NCBI GenBank assembly: GCA_003254925.1
Contig: QANZ01016263.1
Span: forward strand, 25,293 to 89,292
Length of the DNA stretch: 64,000 nucleotides
From: Chamaecrista fasciculata
Lineage: Eukaryota; Streptophyta; Magnoliopsida; Fabales; Fabaceae
Reading direction: 5' to 3'
Of the stretch, positions 46,182 to 57,664 are shown piece by piece (the stretch's first letter is position 1; the number at the start of each line of letters is the position of its first letter). Position numbers and translations under genes: made by a program. The notes below the pieces were generated by a model, which worked only from the letters and a program-made list of their open reading frames with translations, did no database searches and was not told the DNA's origin.

Positions 46182-46483
46182 ACGAACCGTTGGATCTATG
46201 ATCAGAGCGTGATCACTGTTCGCAATAGTATGATTAAAAGAAAAACAAAAAGAAACTATTAGGCAAACTATTAGGCTTCCCAAGTGACTAACCAAAAACA
46301 TTTTACAGCATATCATGAGAAAATTATGTCCACTTCTTATTTTTTTTTAGGTGATGGAATTGGAAACTTCTTCTTTTATAATGTATGTAAATGTAAATGT
46401 AAATAATTTTTTTATTATCAAAATTATTAATTGATTACAACTATACAAGTTTAGATATAAAATATCTTAAAAATTAAGGGCTA

Positions 46484-46680
46484 GTTTGGGAGCCTTCCCC
46501 ATCTCAATCCAATCTCATCTTAGATGTTGAGATGAGATAATATTGTAATGAAATGAGATGAAATGATATATTGGTGTGGAGATGATTGGAGAGAAAATGA
46601 TATTAAATAGGGTGTGAAATTATATAAAAAGGTATGTAACGATTGTGGTTAGTTGAAATAGGTTTATGGATTTTCTTAAC
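46484..46680. repeat. MITE-like end, TTCCCCATCTCAATCC type
   Basis: GGGCTAGTTTGGGAGCCTTC followed by repeated gagatgagat motifs resembles the element end at 57,403 (complement GGGCCTGTTCCGGAGCTCTC). It lies about 300 bp upstream of the JmjC start. Confidence 0.45.
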
Positions 46681-46710
46681 TAGGTTTGGACCCGTGCGAT
46701 GCACGGGTGA
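46680..46710 (-). mobile_element. Helitron-like 3' terminus
   Basis: On the minus strand the sequence ACCCGTGCATCGCACGGGT forms a strong hairpin. About 6-7 bases later it reaches CTAG, followed by T. A hairpin just before CTRR with insertion before T is the Helitron 3' signature. The 5' TC end was not located. Confidence 0.5.
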
Positions 46711-46912
46711 TGTTTTATGATTTTTTTTACATTGTTCTATGAATTTTTTTTTAGAGTATTATTCTATGAACTACTATGTGACATAATAAATTCTTTCAAT
46801 GCCAAAAATTTATTATAAGCTACCTCATGACACAACTAAATTCCATTTGATACATAATTATCATGAGAGACGTTAATTATTCGTTTGGACAAAGAATGTG
46901 AACTGTAAGAAC

Positions 46913-47150
46913 TTAGGGAGCGTTTGGTACATGGATTGAAAAAATAGTCCCAAGATTATGAGCTTCGGCATAGGCTGATATTGTGTTCAGTACGCAGATT
47001 AAAAAATTAGTCTCGAACATATTGTATTCTCGGGAAAAGCATAATCCCATGAAATTGCTATTTTTTGATCCCACCTTAGGGGGGATTAGTCTAATCCCAT
47101 GGGATGCGATATTTTGATCCACCTAAAATGACTAAATTACCCTTATTTAA
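46913..47150. repeat. MITE-like sequence
   Basis: The sequence starts GGGAGCGTTTGGTACATGGATT and contains several taatcccatggga palindromes, a style common to plant MITEs. The right boundary is unclear because the next element starts at 47,181. Confidence 0.35.
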
Positions 47151-47447
47151 TAGGTTAAACACCTTCTATTATAAATTTTAGGGTAAATTACACAAAAGGG
47201 CCTTGTGGTTTGGCCCATTTTCAGATAGGGTCCCTGTGGTTTAAAAAGTAACAAACAAGGTCCTTGTGGTTTGCTCCGTTAACAAAAAGGGTCCTGAGGT
47301 ACATTTCCGTCCAAAATTTGATGGAAATTTTGGCTAAAATACTATTTTAAGACCCTATTTGTATGAGAGGACTTTGACGCAAAAAAAGAAAAATTCAGTG
47401 ATAATAAATGAAATTTTCACTATGAGTTTCTCTCCCCATCTCTCTCG

Positions 47448-47450
<3 letters not shown>

Positions 47451-47493
<43 letters not shown>
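47451..47493 (+). repeat. (CT)n microsatellite
   Basis: About 21 CT units precede CTTCTTCT-rich sequence, resembling a plant 5' UTR pyrimidine tract. It is probably part of the captured gene leader. Confidence 0.9.
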
Positions 47494-47496
<3 letters not shown>

Positions 47497-47736
47497 TCTC
47501 TTCTCCTTCTTCTTCTCCTCCTTCTTCTTCTTCAACGCCTTTTCACACATTGCTATTAATGGCGCTTCCTCACACCTTCTAATTCCTAAAACTTTATCCG
47601 AAAAATCTCAATGCTTCCTCTCTCTACTTCTATCAAACAGTTCAATCGATCAATTCTACACTAAAATTTCTTCTCAAACCTTCTCGACCATTCTGTTCAC
47701 TATTCTTCACCTTGACGGAAAAAAATTTCTCCGACG

Positions 47737-47970
47737 ATGGCCGAGCAATTTTCGAGCTCTGTAGAGTACGGAATTAGGCTTTCGAAGCGGATTATCTATG
47801 GCAAAGGATTATTGGCTTCCGCTCCGGTGCCGGAGTCGGCAATATCTAAAACGACAACGACGGAGGCGTATCTTCCGACGGCGGCGATGTGCTACGCGGC
47901 TATACCGGAGTCGGAGATAGTTGATAATAGGGACAACGACGACGAACGACGCAATGTCGTTTGGGTTTGA
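47737..47970 (+). pseudogene. captured N-terminal fragment of a VIT/VWA-domain protein gene
   Basis: The 77-codon frame starts MAEQFSSSVEYGIRLSKR. It contains RIIYGK, YLPTAAMCYAAIPE and a following IVDN, which recall the N terminus of plant inter-alpha-trypsin-inhibitor heavy-chain-like (VIT/VWA) proteins. That recognition is from memory of the family pattern and needs a search. After DNRDND the match stops, so only the first part of the gene was taken, with its leader and ATG. It lies wholly inside the 9-bp-flanked element. A full-length function is not possible. Confidence 0.6.
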
Positions 47971-48289
47971 GAACGAGAGAGAGAAAGAGTTCAGAGAGAT
48001 GGGAGAGAAACTCAGGGTGAAAATTTCATTTATTATCACTAAACTTTTCTTTAATTGCGTCAAGGTCCTCTCATACAAATAGGGAGTCAAACGCATATAT
48101 AGTTAGGGTCTTAAAATAGTATTTTAACCAAAATTTCTGTCAAATTTTGGACGGAAATATACCTCAGGACCCTTTTTGTTAACGGAGCAAACCACAAGGA
48201 CCTTGTTTGTTACTTTTTAAACCACAGGGACCCTATCTGGAAATGGGCCAAACCATAAGGCCCTTTTGTGTAATTTACCCTAAATTTTA

Positions 48290-50960
48290 TTAAAATCAAT
48301 TTGAGACAATCTAATTATAATTTTTCTTTTAACAAATTCAATCTTTTAGAGATCAATTTATTAGCTTTGTGATCTTATAGGGACTGCATTATTAGTTTAC
48401 TCGAATTAACAGATTGAATTTGTAAAAAGAAAAATTATAATCAGATCACCTCAATTTGGTTTCAATAAAATTTTAAAATATAAGGTGCTCATTACCAAAA
48501 AAAAATGTAAGATGTTTATCGTATTAAAACATGAAGTTCTTACATTTCACATTCTTGGTTCAGATAAATAAAATTCATAAAAAAATTTATATAATCATCT
48601 TTTCTGTATTATATCACTTTGAAGTGTCTTTTAAGAGGCTTTTCTTATTGTTTGTTCACTAAAAAATCATGAAAAGATAATAAATGGCATATCTCCGTTT
48701 TCACAATATTTCAAGTTTTAATAGATGAAAGAACTAATTGTCAAGACTAATAATTAAACTTTTTCTTTCACAAAAGGCAATGGTCTTTAATTAAGTTTTA
48801 ATTCTCAATTCAGAATTCAAATGAAAGTTGACACTTGACTATTGAATTGCATAAAATTGTTATAGATATATATTGAATTATTGATACCCTTTTGTTATGA
48901 CATTTTTCTACTTTAGAATTACTTCACAGATAATATATATATATATATATATTATTTATGACTTTACTTGATCAAGATTAATCCCAAATTACAGTTTAGA
49001 GTATGTGGCTTTATGCTATAGGCTTCTAATCTTCTATAAAATTCTTAATGCCTTGTGGTATATAACTATATATATATATATATAATTAAAAACAAACAAA
49101 AAGAAGAATCAAAGAAGACTCAAAATCATATTTTTTAGTCATGCACTTTTATGAGCAAGTATATTTGTATATATATATAAACCTCTTTCTCACCATAATA
49201 ATTTCACTGTCATCAACATCATAAGCAAAATTTTTTTTATGTATTCTACTGATTTCTTTTTGTTTGGATGAGAACAAAGCTAATTTTTAAAACTTGAGTA
49301 ATTTATGCCCCTAATTTAAAATTTAGGGAGTGCAAATGCATTTTAGCTTGACATAATTAAAGCTCAAGCAACTTTACAAAACATATAACCGCATGACTTT
49401 TTGTTTTATCTTATAAATTCATGTAAGTTTTAGTTTCGTTGTCAGTATTAATTTTAGATTGAATAAATAAATAAAGTTACTAAGAGAGAAAATTCAAAGT
49501 GCTTATAAACTTGCTAGAAAACTAATGGATGTGAATAGATATTTGAAACATAAAATATTTATTCATTTATTTTATTATTTTTATTTTTAATCTTATTATA
49601 TTACATGTGGCTTTTTTTTAGTACATATATTCTTTTAATAATTTATATCGTCACGTCATTTGAATACTAATAGTGATATATTGATATGGATTGAATTGTC
49701 GTCATTATGAAACTATAAGGACTAAATTACATGTAATTACAGTATAGAGACCAAATTATAATTTCAATAAAATTAAAGGTATCAAATGTTTAATTTAACC
49801 TTGATTAAATTTTAAACTTGAATAAATTCGTTGTATTTACTTGAGATATATTATAAAGTGAATATATATATATATATATAAATTAAAATAGGAATTATGA
49901 CAATTTATTTCTTATTAATGATAAGTCATTAATATCATTTAAAAATAATTAATCAGATAAGAACTAAGATTTGTTACTTTTTTATTGAAAATTATGATTA
50001 TAATAATTTATTTTACATTAATAATTATATTTTTTATTATTAATGTAATCATTATGAAGATATAAATAAATCAACATATAAATGTAGATACATGATTTAC
50101 TCACATTTATTTTAATTAATTTGATTTTATCATCAAATGACCATATTTTATGATTTGTCACAAATTATGTAGGCAACAGAAATATACAGAATACAAAAAT
50201 AAATTTGAAAGTGATAGGTGAGATTTCTATTTTTTTAAATACATAGGTTATACAAAAATATTCAAACTTCTCACATGGGCTATACAGATGTATAAAGCTT
50301 TTCTTTTTTGATTTAAATCCAAATATTCAATCCGTTAATTATACTTTAAATTTTACTATTGTAAGGAATTTTACCTAATACTAATTTTTAGCTTTTAAAA
50401 ACAACATAACATTTTTACAACAACAACAACAAACATCTGATTTTTTAAAATTTCATGGAAATTGATAGTCTAACATTTTTTGGTGGCCACCAAATTGCCA
50501 CGCTATCCTCATATATATATATATGAAAGTATGAATCTTATGTCTGTTGCCACTAAATAGACATCAATTCTAGAGAAGACCTTATATATAAACATGATTG
50601 TACATTAGAGTGTTTATCAATAAATTATTTTCTTAAAATATACAATTCAAAATGTAACTCTATAGAACACTATGATATCATATAATCACATTCATAATAA
50701 TCTAAAATAGACATTTACATCTTTACCGGAAATAAAGATATATTTACATTGACATTGATGTTGATGTTTTCCACAAATGTACAAACTTAAACTAACCTAA
50801 ATTGAAAAGCGACTACAAAATTAGGGTAAAAACTATCAAATGCAATCTTCATTGCAAAAAGAAATTCTGAATTTTTGAAGTGGGACTCAACATTTTAAAT
50901 TAATGCTCGTCAAATGCATCTATTATGCACATGATGAACATATGAAAATCATATATCATT
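48290..50960. other. AT-rich intergenic region
   Basis: No gene is supported. TA microsatellites occur at about 48,935-48,952, 49,065-49,085, 49,862-49,882 and 50,510-50,525. Positions 48,300-48,420 hold a piece resembling the ZIP-intron MITE (tcttttagagatcaattta, ttagtttact). Confidence 0.45.
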
Positions 50961-51323
50961 CTTGTTTTTCTCATTATGATTACAATAGGTAACATGATTT
51001 TATAAGTTGATTTTTTTTCATTTAATAAATATCATAATAATAAATTGATATCATTAATATTGATTGATTTTATGCTTTAAAATGCATTTAATATGATTAT
51101 ATCTAGATTTAAAAATTATGTACAGTGATCGGTGCTAGTCTNCTTGTTTTTTTCATTATGATTACAATAGGTAACTTGATTTTATAAGTTGATTTTTTTT
51201 CATTTAATAAATATCATAATAATAAATTGATATCATTAATATTGATTGATTTTATGCTTTAAAATGCATTTAATATGATTATATCTAGATTTAAAAATTA
51301 TGTACAGTGATCGGTGCTAGTCT
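50961..51323. repeat. 181-bp tandem duplication around a single N (likely assembly artefact)
   Basis: 50,961-51,141 and 51,143-51,323 are the same 181 bases with about two differences, separated only by N 51,142. Two contigs that overlap were probably abutted without merging. Confidence 0.85.
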
Positions 51324-51668
51324 TAATATTCATCAAATACTATTAAAATCTAGGGTAAACTGCAATTTAGTACCCTGTGGTTAGGGACGGTTCCCCTTTG
51401 GTACCCTAAAAGAAAAATTTTTGCATTGTGGTACCCTGTGGTTTGCTCCGTTAGCGATTTGGTCCCCTGAGGTTTTATTCTGTTAGGATTTAACGGCAAA
51501 TGTACGTTAAAATGTCAAAAATCTCCCAAAAAGTCTTCTCTTATGCGTTTAAGTCCTTTCCTTTACTAAAAGGGTTCAAAACATAAAGAATTAATTATAA
51601 AAGGGTCTTTAGAATTCTAATATTATAGATTTTTCTCCTTTTCATAAGATTTCTTTTGAATAGGTCCT

Positions 51669-52392
51669 NNNNNNNNNNNNNNNNNNNNNNNNNNNNNNNN
51701 NNNNNNNNNNNNNNNNNNNNNNNNNNNNNNNNNNNNNNNNNNNNNNNNNNNNNNNNNNNNNNNNNNNNNNNNNNNNNNNNNNNNNNNNNNNNNNNNNNNN
51801 NNNNNNNNNNNNNNNNNNNNNNNNNNNNNNNNNNNNNNNNNNNNNNNNNNNNNNNNNNNNNNNNNNNNNNNNNNNNNNNNNNNNNNNNNNNNNNNNNNNN
51901 NNNNNNNNNNNNNNNNNNNNNNNNNNNNNNNNNNNNNNNNNNNNNNNNNNNNNNNNNNNNNNNNNNNNNNNNNNNNNNNNNNNNNNNNNNNNNNNNNNNN
52001 NNNNNNNNNNNNNNNNNNNNNNNNNNNNNNNNNNNNNNNNNNNNNNNNNNNNNNNNNNNNNNNNNNNNNNNNNNNNNNNNNNNNNNNNNNNNNNNNNNNN
52101 NNNNNNNNNNNNNNNNNNNNNNNNNNNNNNNNNNNNNNNNNNNNNNNNNNNNNNNNNNNNNNNNNNNNNNNNNNNNNNNNNNNNNNNNNNNNNNNNNNNN
52201 NNNNNNNNNNNNNNNNNNNNNNNNNNNNNNNNNNNNNNNNNNNNNNNNNNNNNNNNNNNNNNNNNNNNNNNNNNNNNNNNNNNNNNNNNNNNNNNNNNNN
52301 NNNNNNNNNNNNNNNNNNNNNNNNNNNNNNNNNNNNNNNNNNNNNNNNNNNNNNNNNNNNNNNNNNNNNNNNNNNNNNNNNNNNNNNNNNNN
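51669..52392. other. 724-bp assembly gap (N run)
   Basis: All bases are N. The gap lies between the left arm of the Mutator-like element and its CIPK fragment, so the extent of captured sequence is unknown. Confidence 0.99.
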
Positions 52393-52464
52393 TTCATCAA
52401 TTCATCATCTTCTTCGAAAATGCAATTTGTCCAGATCTGAAATCTGGATTTGTGAGGAAACGCC

Positions 52465-52807
52465 AAACCCATCAGAAAACGGAATGGAATTGGTTCAAGA
52501 AACCGATACCTTGCGGCATCGCCGCGATGGCGGCGAAGGCGAAAGCAGATGCGGAATTGGAAGAAAGAGGAACGCGTTTCACCTGATATCGAAGGAGTCG
52601 GCGGCGACGATGAACGCGTTTCACTTGATATCGTTGTCGGATGGGTTTGATTTGTCGCCGTTGTTTGAGGAGAAGAAGAAAGAGGAGAAGGTGGAGATGA
52701 GATTTGCGATGATCAGCCCATCGAGCAGCGTGATATCGAGGCTGGAGGAGGTGGGGAAGGCGGCGAGATTCGGTGTGAGGAAGAGAGAGACGAACGACCA
52801 GATCTGA
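52465..52807 (+). pseudogene. captured fragment of a CIPK6-like protein kinase gene
   Basis: In one frame from 52,491 the sequence reads [12 protein letters not shown] and a Lys/Ala/Glu-rich linker, as at the end of CIPK kinase domains. In another frame it reads [20 protein letters not shown], the NAF/FISL motif that binds CBL calcium sensors. [10 protein letters not shown] and [20 protein letters not shown] follow, as in the CIPK6 group. A frame change and a repeated NAFHLIS show it is rearranged. It stops at 52,805-52,807, before the phosphatase-interaction domain would be complete. The upstream part is in the N gap. A functional kinase is not possible. Confidence 0.7.
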
Positions 52808-52825
52808 AGATGAAGAATTAATCTT

Positions 52826-53285
52826 CTCTACGTATAGGATTTTAGGGTTTAGAGTTTTAAGTTTTAGGGTTTTTAATATTTTTAAGGATTAAATTAGAAT
52901 ATTTAGAAAAATTTTGAGACACTTTACGATTTTATTTTGAAAATTTGGGACTAAAATGAATGAAGATGATGAAAAAGAGGAAGAATTGAGAATAATGGGA
53001 TAAAAATGGGTCAAAGACCTAATTGTACAACTCAAACTTTTTTTAAAGGTTTTAGGGTTAGGGGTTAGGGTTTAAGGTTTGAGGTTTGGAGTTTTATGAT
53101 TTAAGATTGGGGGTTTGGGGTTTGGGGTTTAGGGTTTCAAGGTTTGGGGTTTAGGGTTTTAAATATTTTTTAAGAACTAAATTGAAATGTTTGGAAGAGT
53201 TTTGGGCACTTTACAATTTTATTTTGAGGATTTGAGATTAAAATGAATGAAGATGATAAAAAAGAGGGGGAACATAACGGGATGA
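52826..53285 (+). repeat. telomere-like TTTAGGG variants and 125-bp direct repeat inside the element
   Basis: Dense tttagggttt / gggtttggggttt variants occur at 52,840-52,880 and 53,045-53,160. Each tract is followed by a related segment of about 125 bp (tttttaaggattaaatt...aaaatgaatgaagatgatga at about 52,870 and 53,158). The internal block has therefore been duplicated. Confidence 0.65.
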
Positions 53286-53841
53286 AGAAATTGGTTGTTG
53301 ATGATGTTGATTTTGTTGTTGAGAGGGTTTTTGTTTGTGGGACTTGATTTTGGAAAATTTTGGGGGTTTTGATTTGTTTGTAGTGTACTTGAATGAAAAT
53401 TGTAGTTGAATATAGGGATTTTTTGATAAATCATAAATGCTCATTTGTCTTTTGAAGTTATAAGGAATATTTTGATAAAGATCATAAACTTTTGGGATTA
53501 AAGTATAATTAAATCAGGACCTATTCAAAAGAAATCTTATGAAAAGGAGAAAAATCTATAATATTAGAATTCTGAAGACCCTTTTATAATTAATTCTTTA
53601 TATTTTGATCCCTTTTAGTAAAGGGAAAGGACTTAAACGTATAAGAGAAAACTTTTTGGGAGATTTTTGACATTTTAACGTACATTTGCCGTTAAATACT
53701 AACAGAAAAAAACCTCAGGGGACCAAATCGCTAACGGAGCAAACCACGGGGTACCACAATGCAAAAATTTTTCTTTCAGGGTACCAAAGGGGAACCGCCC
53801 CTAACCACAGGGTACCAAATTGTAATTTACCCTAAAATCTA

Positions 53842-55640
53842 TACCAAATAACTAACATATCATTTATTAAAACATGTTTATCCTTATTATATCATAGAAA
53901 TCAAATATATGTCTCCACTCTATACCACCAATAGATGTCTACACTTTAGTTATGTCCATTTTGCAGACACAAAAAAATAACAAAATTCTATATTTTTATT
54001 AACTAAACATCCCTCTTTTGTACACATCCTAATTTTTTACATTCTCCACAACACTCTTTATATCTCTTTTTCTTCTCCAACTCTAACTAATCTCTTTCTC
54101 TATCCAAGGCAGTCTCCATTTTGTTCTTCATGATTCACTCTCATATTGTGTTGTCAAAATTTCTCCCATTAACTATATATACACAATCTGCACAAAATTC
54201 AGATATAAAAATAAACTAAATAAAAAACAGAAAACATAACATATTTGAAAGATGGTGAAATTGCAAGGATTAACACCTTTAAATTCATCTTTGCAGGGTT
54301 TCTAAAAATTCAAAACTTCTCAATAATATGTAAATAAATTGTATGTGAAAGAATAAAATATTATACTAAAATTAAAATATAATAAAAATCAATTTAATAA
54401 ATACAAAGAAAATTAAAACTAATTTTATGTCAAGAATTGCAACGGTAATTAACCAAGTACTATAATAAGGATAGAAAAATGAAATTACTCATGCAATTGA
54501 AAATCAATAGAGAAATTCAACTCCATTGAAGGTTTGAGAAAAGAGACATAATTAGTGAAAATACAATAATATTATTTCAATGACAATATCTAAAAGTTTA
54601 AGCGTTATACCTTGTTGTAGCCTGAGCAGGATTGTTATTGGAGATTCTTGAAAATTGAATGGTAGAACATCAATATATATATATATATGGAGATATATGC
54701 AGAATCCAAATTTATCAAAAATAAATAGTAGAAATTTAAATGAATAAATCAAGCTAGAAATATACATAATATAAGGTTGCACACGAGTCTACTAAAAATG
54801 AACTTGTGTATGACCCAAACCTTAATGCATGATCCATTTTGTGGGCATGGACCAATATTCCTCAGGGATTCAAATTGCATATACAGCGTATAAATGGAAG
54901 CACAAATGACATGTTCTTCATTCATGGATATATATAGAGAAGCATGTAGGGTCTTATTCTCAATCAATATTAATGGTAGAATATATATATATGAATCAAT
55001 CGAGTTAAATGAGATTGGAGATGATAAATTTAATTAAAAGAAAAATATTTTAATAGCAATAATGTCAAAATTGCTAAAAAGTCAAAGTTAACATCAGAGG
55101 TAATTATTGATTACATACAAAATCATATATGAAAATTAAATTATCAGAATTTATTGTTGCAAACAAAAATTATGAAACGTTTTATAAAGATTGGTAAATT
55201 ATTACTAAAATAAAACTATATGATACAATTACATTTAATATAGTTAATGAAATTGTCCACTAATTACGTACATGATAAACATGATTGTCTAAATCATGTC
55301 ATAAACTTAATTATGTGCATTAAATCATGATAATTGCATTTAATAAATATAACAAAAATACTCATAAACACATGAGTGACAATCATGAATGCCGAAATCA
55401 CTCAATCACATTAATTTCGTGATTGGGAAAGATTAATTTATTTGAATCCACTTGGCAAAATTTATCCAAGTGGCATGAACATTCCACATGCATGACAACC
55501 CTTTATTCGACAGCAAAATGCCACGCATGAGACACATGGACTTAGAAGGTGGACCCTATGCCATGTAGGAGCCATGTGGCATGAATTCAACCATGCTTCT
55601 CCTTATTATATCATAGAGAATAGATAGAGAATAGATTTGT
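53842..55640. other. AT-rich intergenic region
   Basis: No gene is recognised. Short frames (for example 54,552-54,782 and 54,749-54,967, minus) lack motifs and lie in low-complexity sequence. Repeated gccatgtggcatgaat-type text occurs at about 55,465-55,590. Confidence 0.4.
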
Positions 55641-57403
55641 ATAGGGGTATAAATGGTAAGAAATAATGAAATGAGATGGAGATAATGAGATGAGATAATA
55701 GGTGTTTGGTTGTGATTTGAGTGGAATGATATTGAGATGAGATGATATTGGAAAGTGTGAGGATGAGATATTTTTGGATGAAGGGTTTAGGGTTCATCTC
55801 ATTGGATGAGATGATGGACCAAAATGAAAATAATATTAAAATTATTTTAAGATTACAATTTGGTCCATATATTTGAATCGGTTCAATTAATCGATCCCTA
55901 ACATGTGTAAATGATAACTTGGGGCCTGTAGAAAATCCCAGCTATCAATAATTAGGTCTATTTATGAAATTCAACGACTAAAAAATAATAAAAAATAGTT
56001 TGGGGACTAGAATGCAAATAACATGAAAATTATTGTAAACATACAATTTGGTCCACAACTTTGTATCGATCCAATGAATCGGTCCATAACTAATCTCGTA
56101 GTTTGATAAACAAAATAAGACCGAAAATAGTTTTATTACTGAAACGAAACTAATCTCATAGTTTAAGGATCAGACTAGCAACAATGCTGACAAATGGGAA
56201 GATAAAAAATTATTTTAACTCCTTTTAATTTTTACACAAAACTTCATAAAATATATTGAAAAAAGTATTGATTGAATTGTATAATAGTAAAAAACATATA
56301 GGAATGTTGTAGTTTGGACTAAAAAATATAACAAATATTTTGCGGACCAAAATGCAACTCATCTCGTAATTTGGATAAAAAATATAACCATAAATAGTTT
56401 TATGACCAAAACAAATAGAAGAACATTGAGACAAAACAAAACAACATTGCAATTTTTTGGCTACACATGATTCGAACCAAAAGAAATAACTGACACGTTT
56501 AAACTTGTGTATTTTCCCAACCAAAAAATAACCGTTATTTCTCCATTATCCACAACGTATAATCATCGGATGATTTTGGACATGAATATAGAACAAAAAA
56601 TAGTTTGAAGACCAAAATGAAACTAATAGCATAGTTTGAGGAAAAGAAACTAAACAAAAAATAGTTTTAGGAGTCAAAGAAATTGAGCTCATAGTTTAAG
56701 GATCAAAATGCTTATAAAAGTGAAAAGAATATTGTAACGAGAATAGAAGAATATTGGGACTAAAAAAATAACAACATTGCAAATGACAAAAATAATTTTT
56801 GTTTAATTAAGTTAATATAAATATATATATATATAATACAATATATAACATTTCTATATATATATATTTGAGAATTGAAAATAAGAGAGAGAGCGTGAGA
56901 GAGATATAATTTATTAATATATCGAAATATATATATATATATAATTTATTAATATATATAAGAGAAAAGGAGCATATGTAATTGATTAATATATATATAT
57001 ATTAATAACAATATATTTATATATATATATATATATATTTGAGAGAGATGTGTGTGAAGGAGAGAGAGAGGTGTAGATGAAAAAGAAAAAAAATTGATAA
57101 GAAATGATAGATAGAGAGAGAAAATTATAAGTGTAATAAATGAGAGTATGTAAAATTATTATTTTGCCTAATTATTTTTTTTATATTTGTATTAGAGTAT
57201 AGGTAATAATAGGTATATGAGTAGGATAGTTTAGTAAATGTAAGAGAAAATAAAATGATGTTGTGGATGAGATGATGATATGAATGAGATGAGATAAGAT
57301 GAAGGCTCCAACAAACACCCACTCATTACTGTTCATCCAATCCTAAGATGTGATGATGATTGAATGAGATGAGATTAGAATTTGAGAGCTCCGGAACAGG
57401 CCC
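55641..57403. repeat. MITE/non-autonomous DNA element complex, gagatgagat-rich ends
   Basis: The left part (55,660-55,810) and right part (57,240-57,403) are both built from gatgagatgagat motifs in opposite senses. The right end is GGAGCTCTCAAATTC in complement, closing with GGCCTGTTCC. Inside are repeated atagtttgaggac / ctcatagtttaagg units (55,990-56,700) and TA tracts (56,820-57,030). Segments such as tattagagtataggtaat (57,190) recall the Harbinger-like elements at 8.1 and 30.8 kb. Superfamily assignment is tentative. Confidence 0.45.
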
Positions 57404-57664
57404 AACATTTTGGCTTTTTATTTAAATGGTTGATGGTTGATTACTAAGTTTTGTTTATAAAAATTATACATTAACACTTTGGATATCTATTCTTAATTGC
57501 TGTATCATTTATTTATTTTTAATTTATTATCGTCCTAGATTTTTCTCTTTTTTCTTCACTATGTTTCATTACTAATTTACTATCATATTTGATGAACTAT
57601 AACTTGATTGACTAGTCCTAATGAGATCATATTTTTTCATTTCCTTATCGTTATTAGTCTAGGT

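Larger units (their letters stand above)
47181..48280. mobile_element. Mutator-like long-TIR element carrying a host gene fragment (Pack-MULE-like)
   Basis: The arms of about 250 bp are close inverted repeats: left begins GGGTAAATTACACAAAAGGG, right ends with its complement CCCTTTTGTGTAATTTACCC. The flanks are identical 9-mers, TAAATTTTA (47,172-47,180 and 48,281-48,289). This is the 9-bp target duplication of Mutator-type transposition and shows the element is complete at 1,100 bp. It has no transposase. The centre (47,440-47,990) carries a CT microsatellite leader and a coding-like fragment. Confidence 0.85.
51353..53832. mobile_element. Mutator-like long-TIR element carrying a CIPK fragment (Pack-MULE-like)
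   Basis: Inverted arms of at least 315 bp start GGGTAAACTGCAATTTAGTA and end TACCAAATTGTAATTTACCC. Identical 9-bp flanks TAAAATCTA (51,344-51,352 and 53,833-53,841) mark a Mutator-type insertion of about 2.48 kb. A 724-bp N run hides part of the left interior. No transposase is visible; the interior holds a kinase-gene fragment and telomere-like repeats. Confidence 0.85.

Noticed and set aside
45633-46316. Longer 227-codon reading of JmjC exon 1 with a hydrophobic N terminus (MICCKMFLVSHLGSLIV...)
   Set aside because: The upstream 45 codons look like a chance extension, and the tail past 45,741 reads through a good donor (ACG|GTAGGT). The ATG at 46,181 with the splice to 39,866 keeps phase and family similarity.
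51656-52472. Long open frames through the N run
   Set aside because: They consist almost entirely of N and carry no information.
53219-53444. Asn/Gln-rich minus-strand frames
   Set aside because: They are antisense to T/G-rich repeat sequence inside the Mutator-like element.
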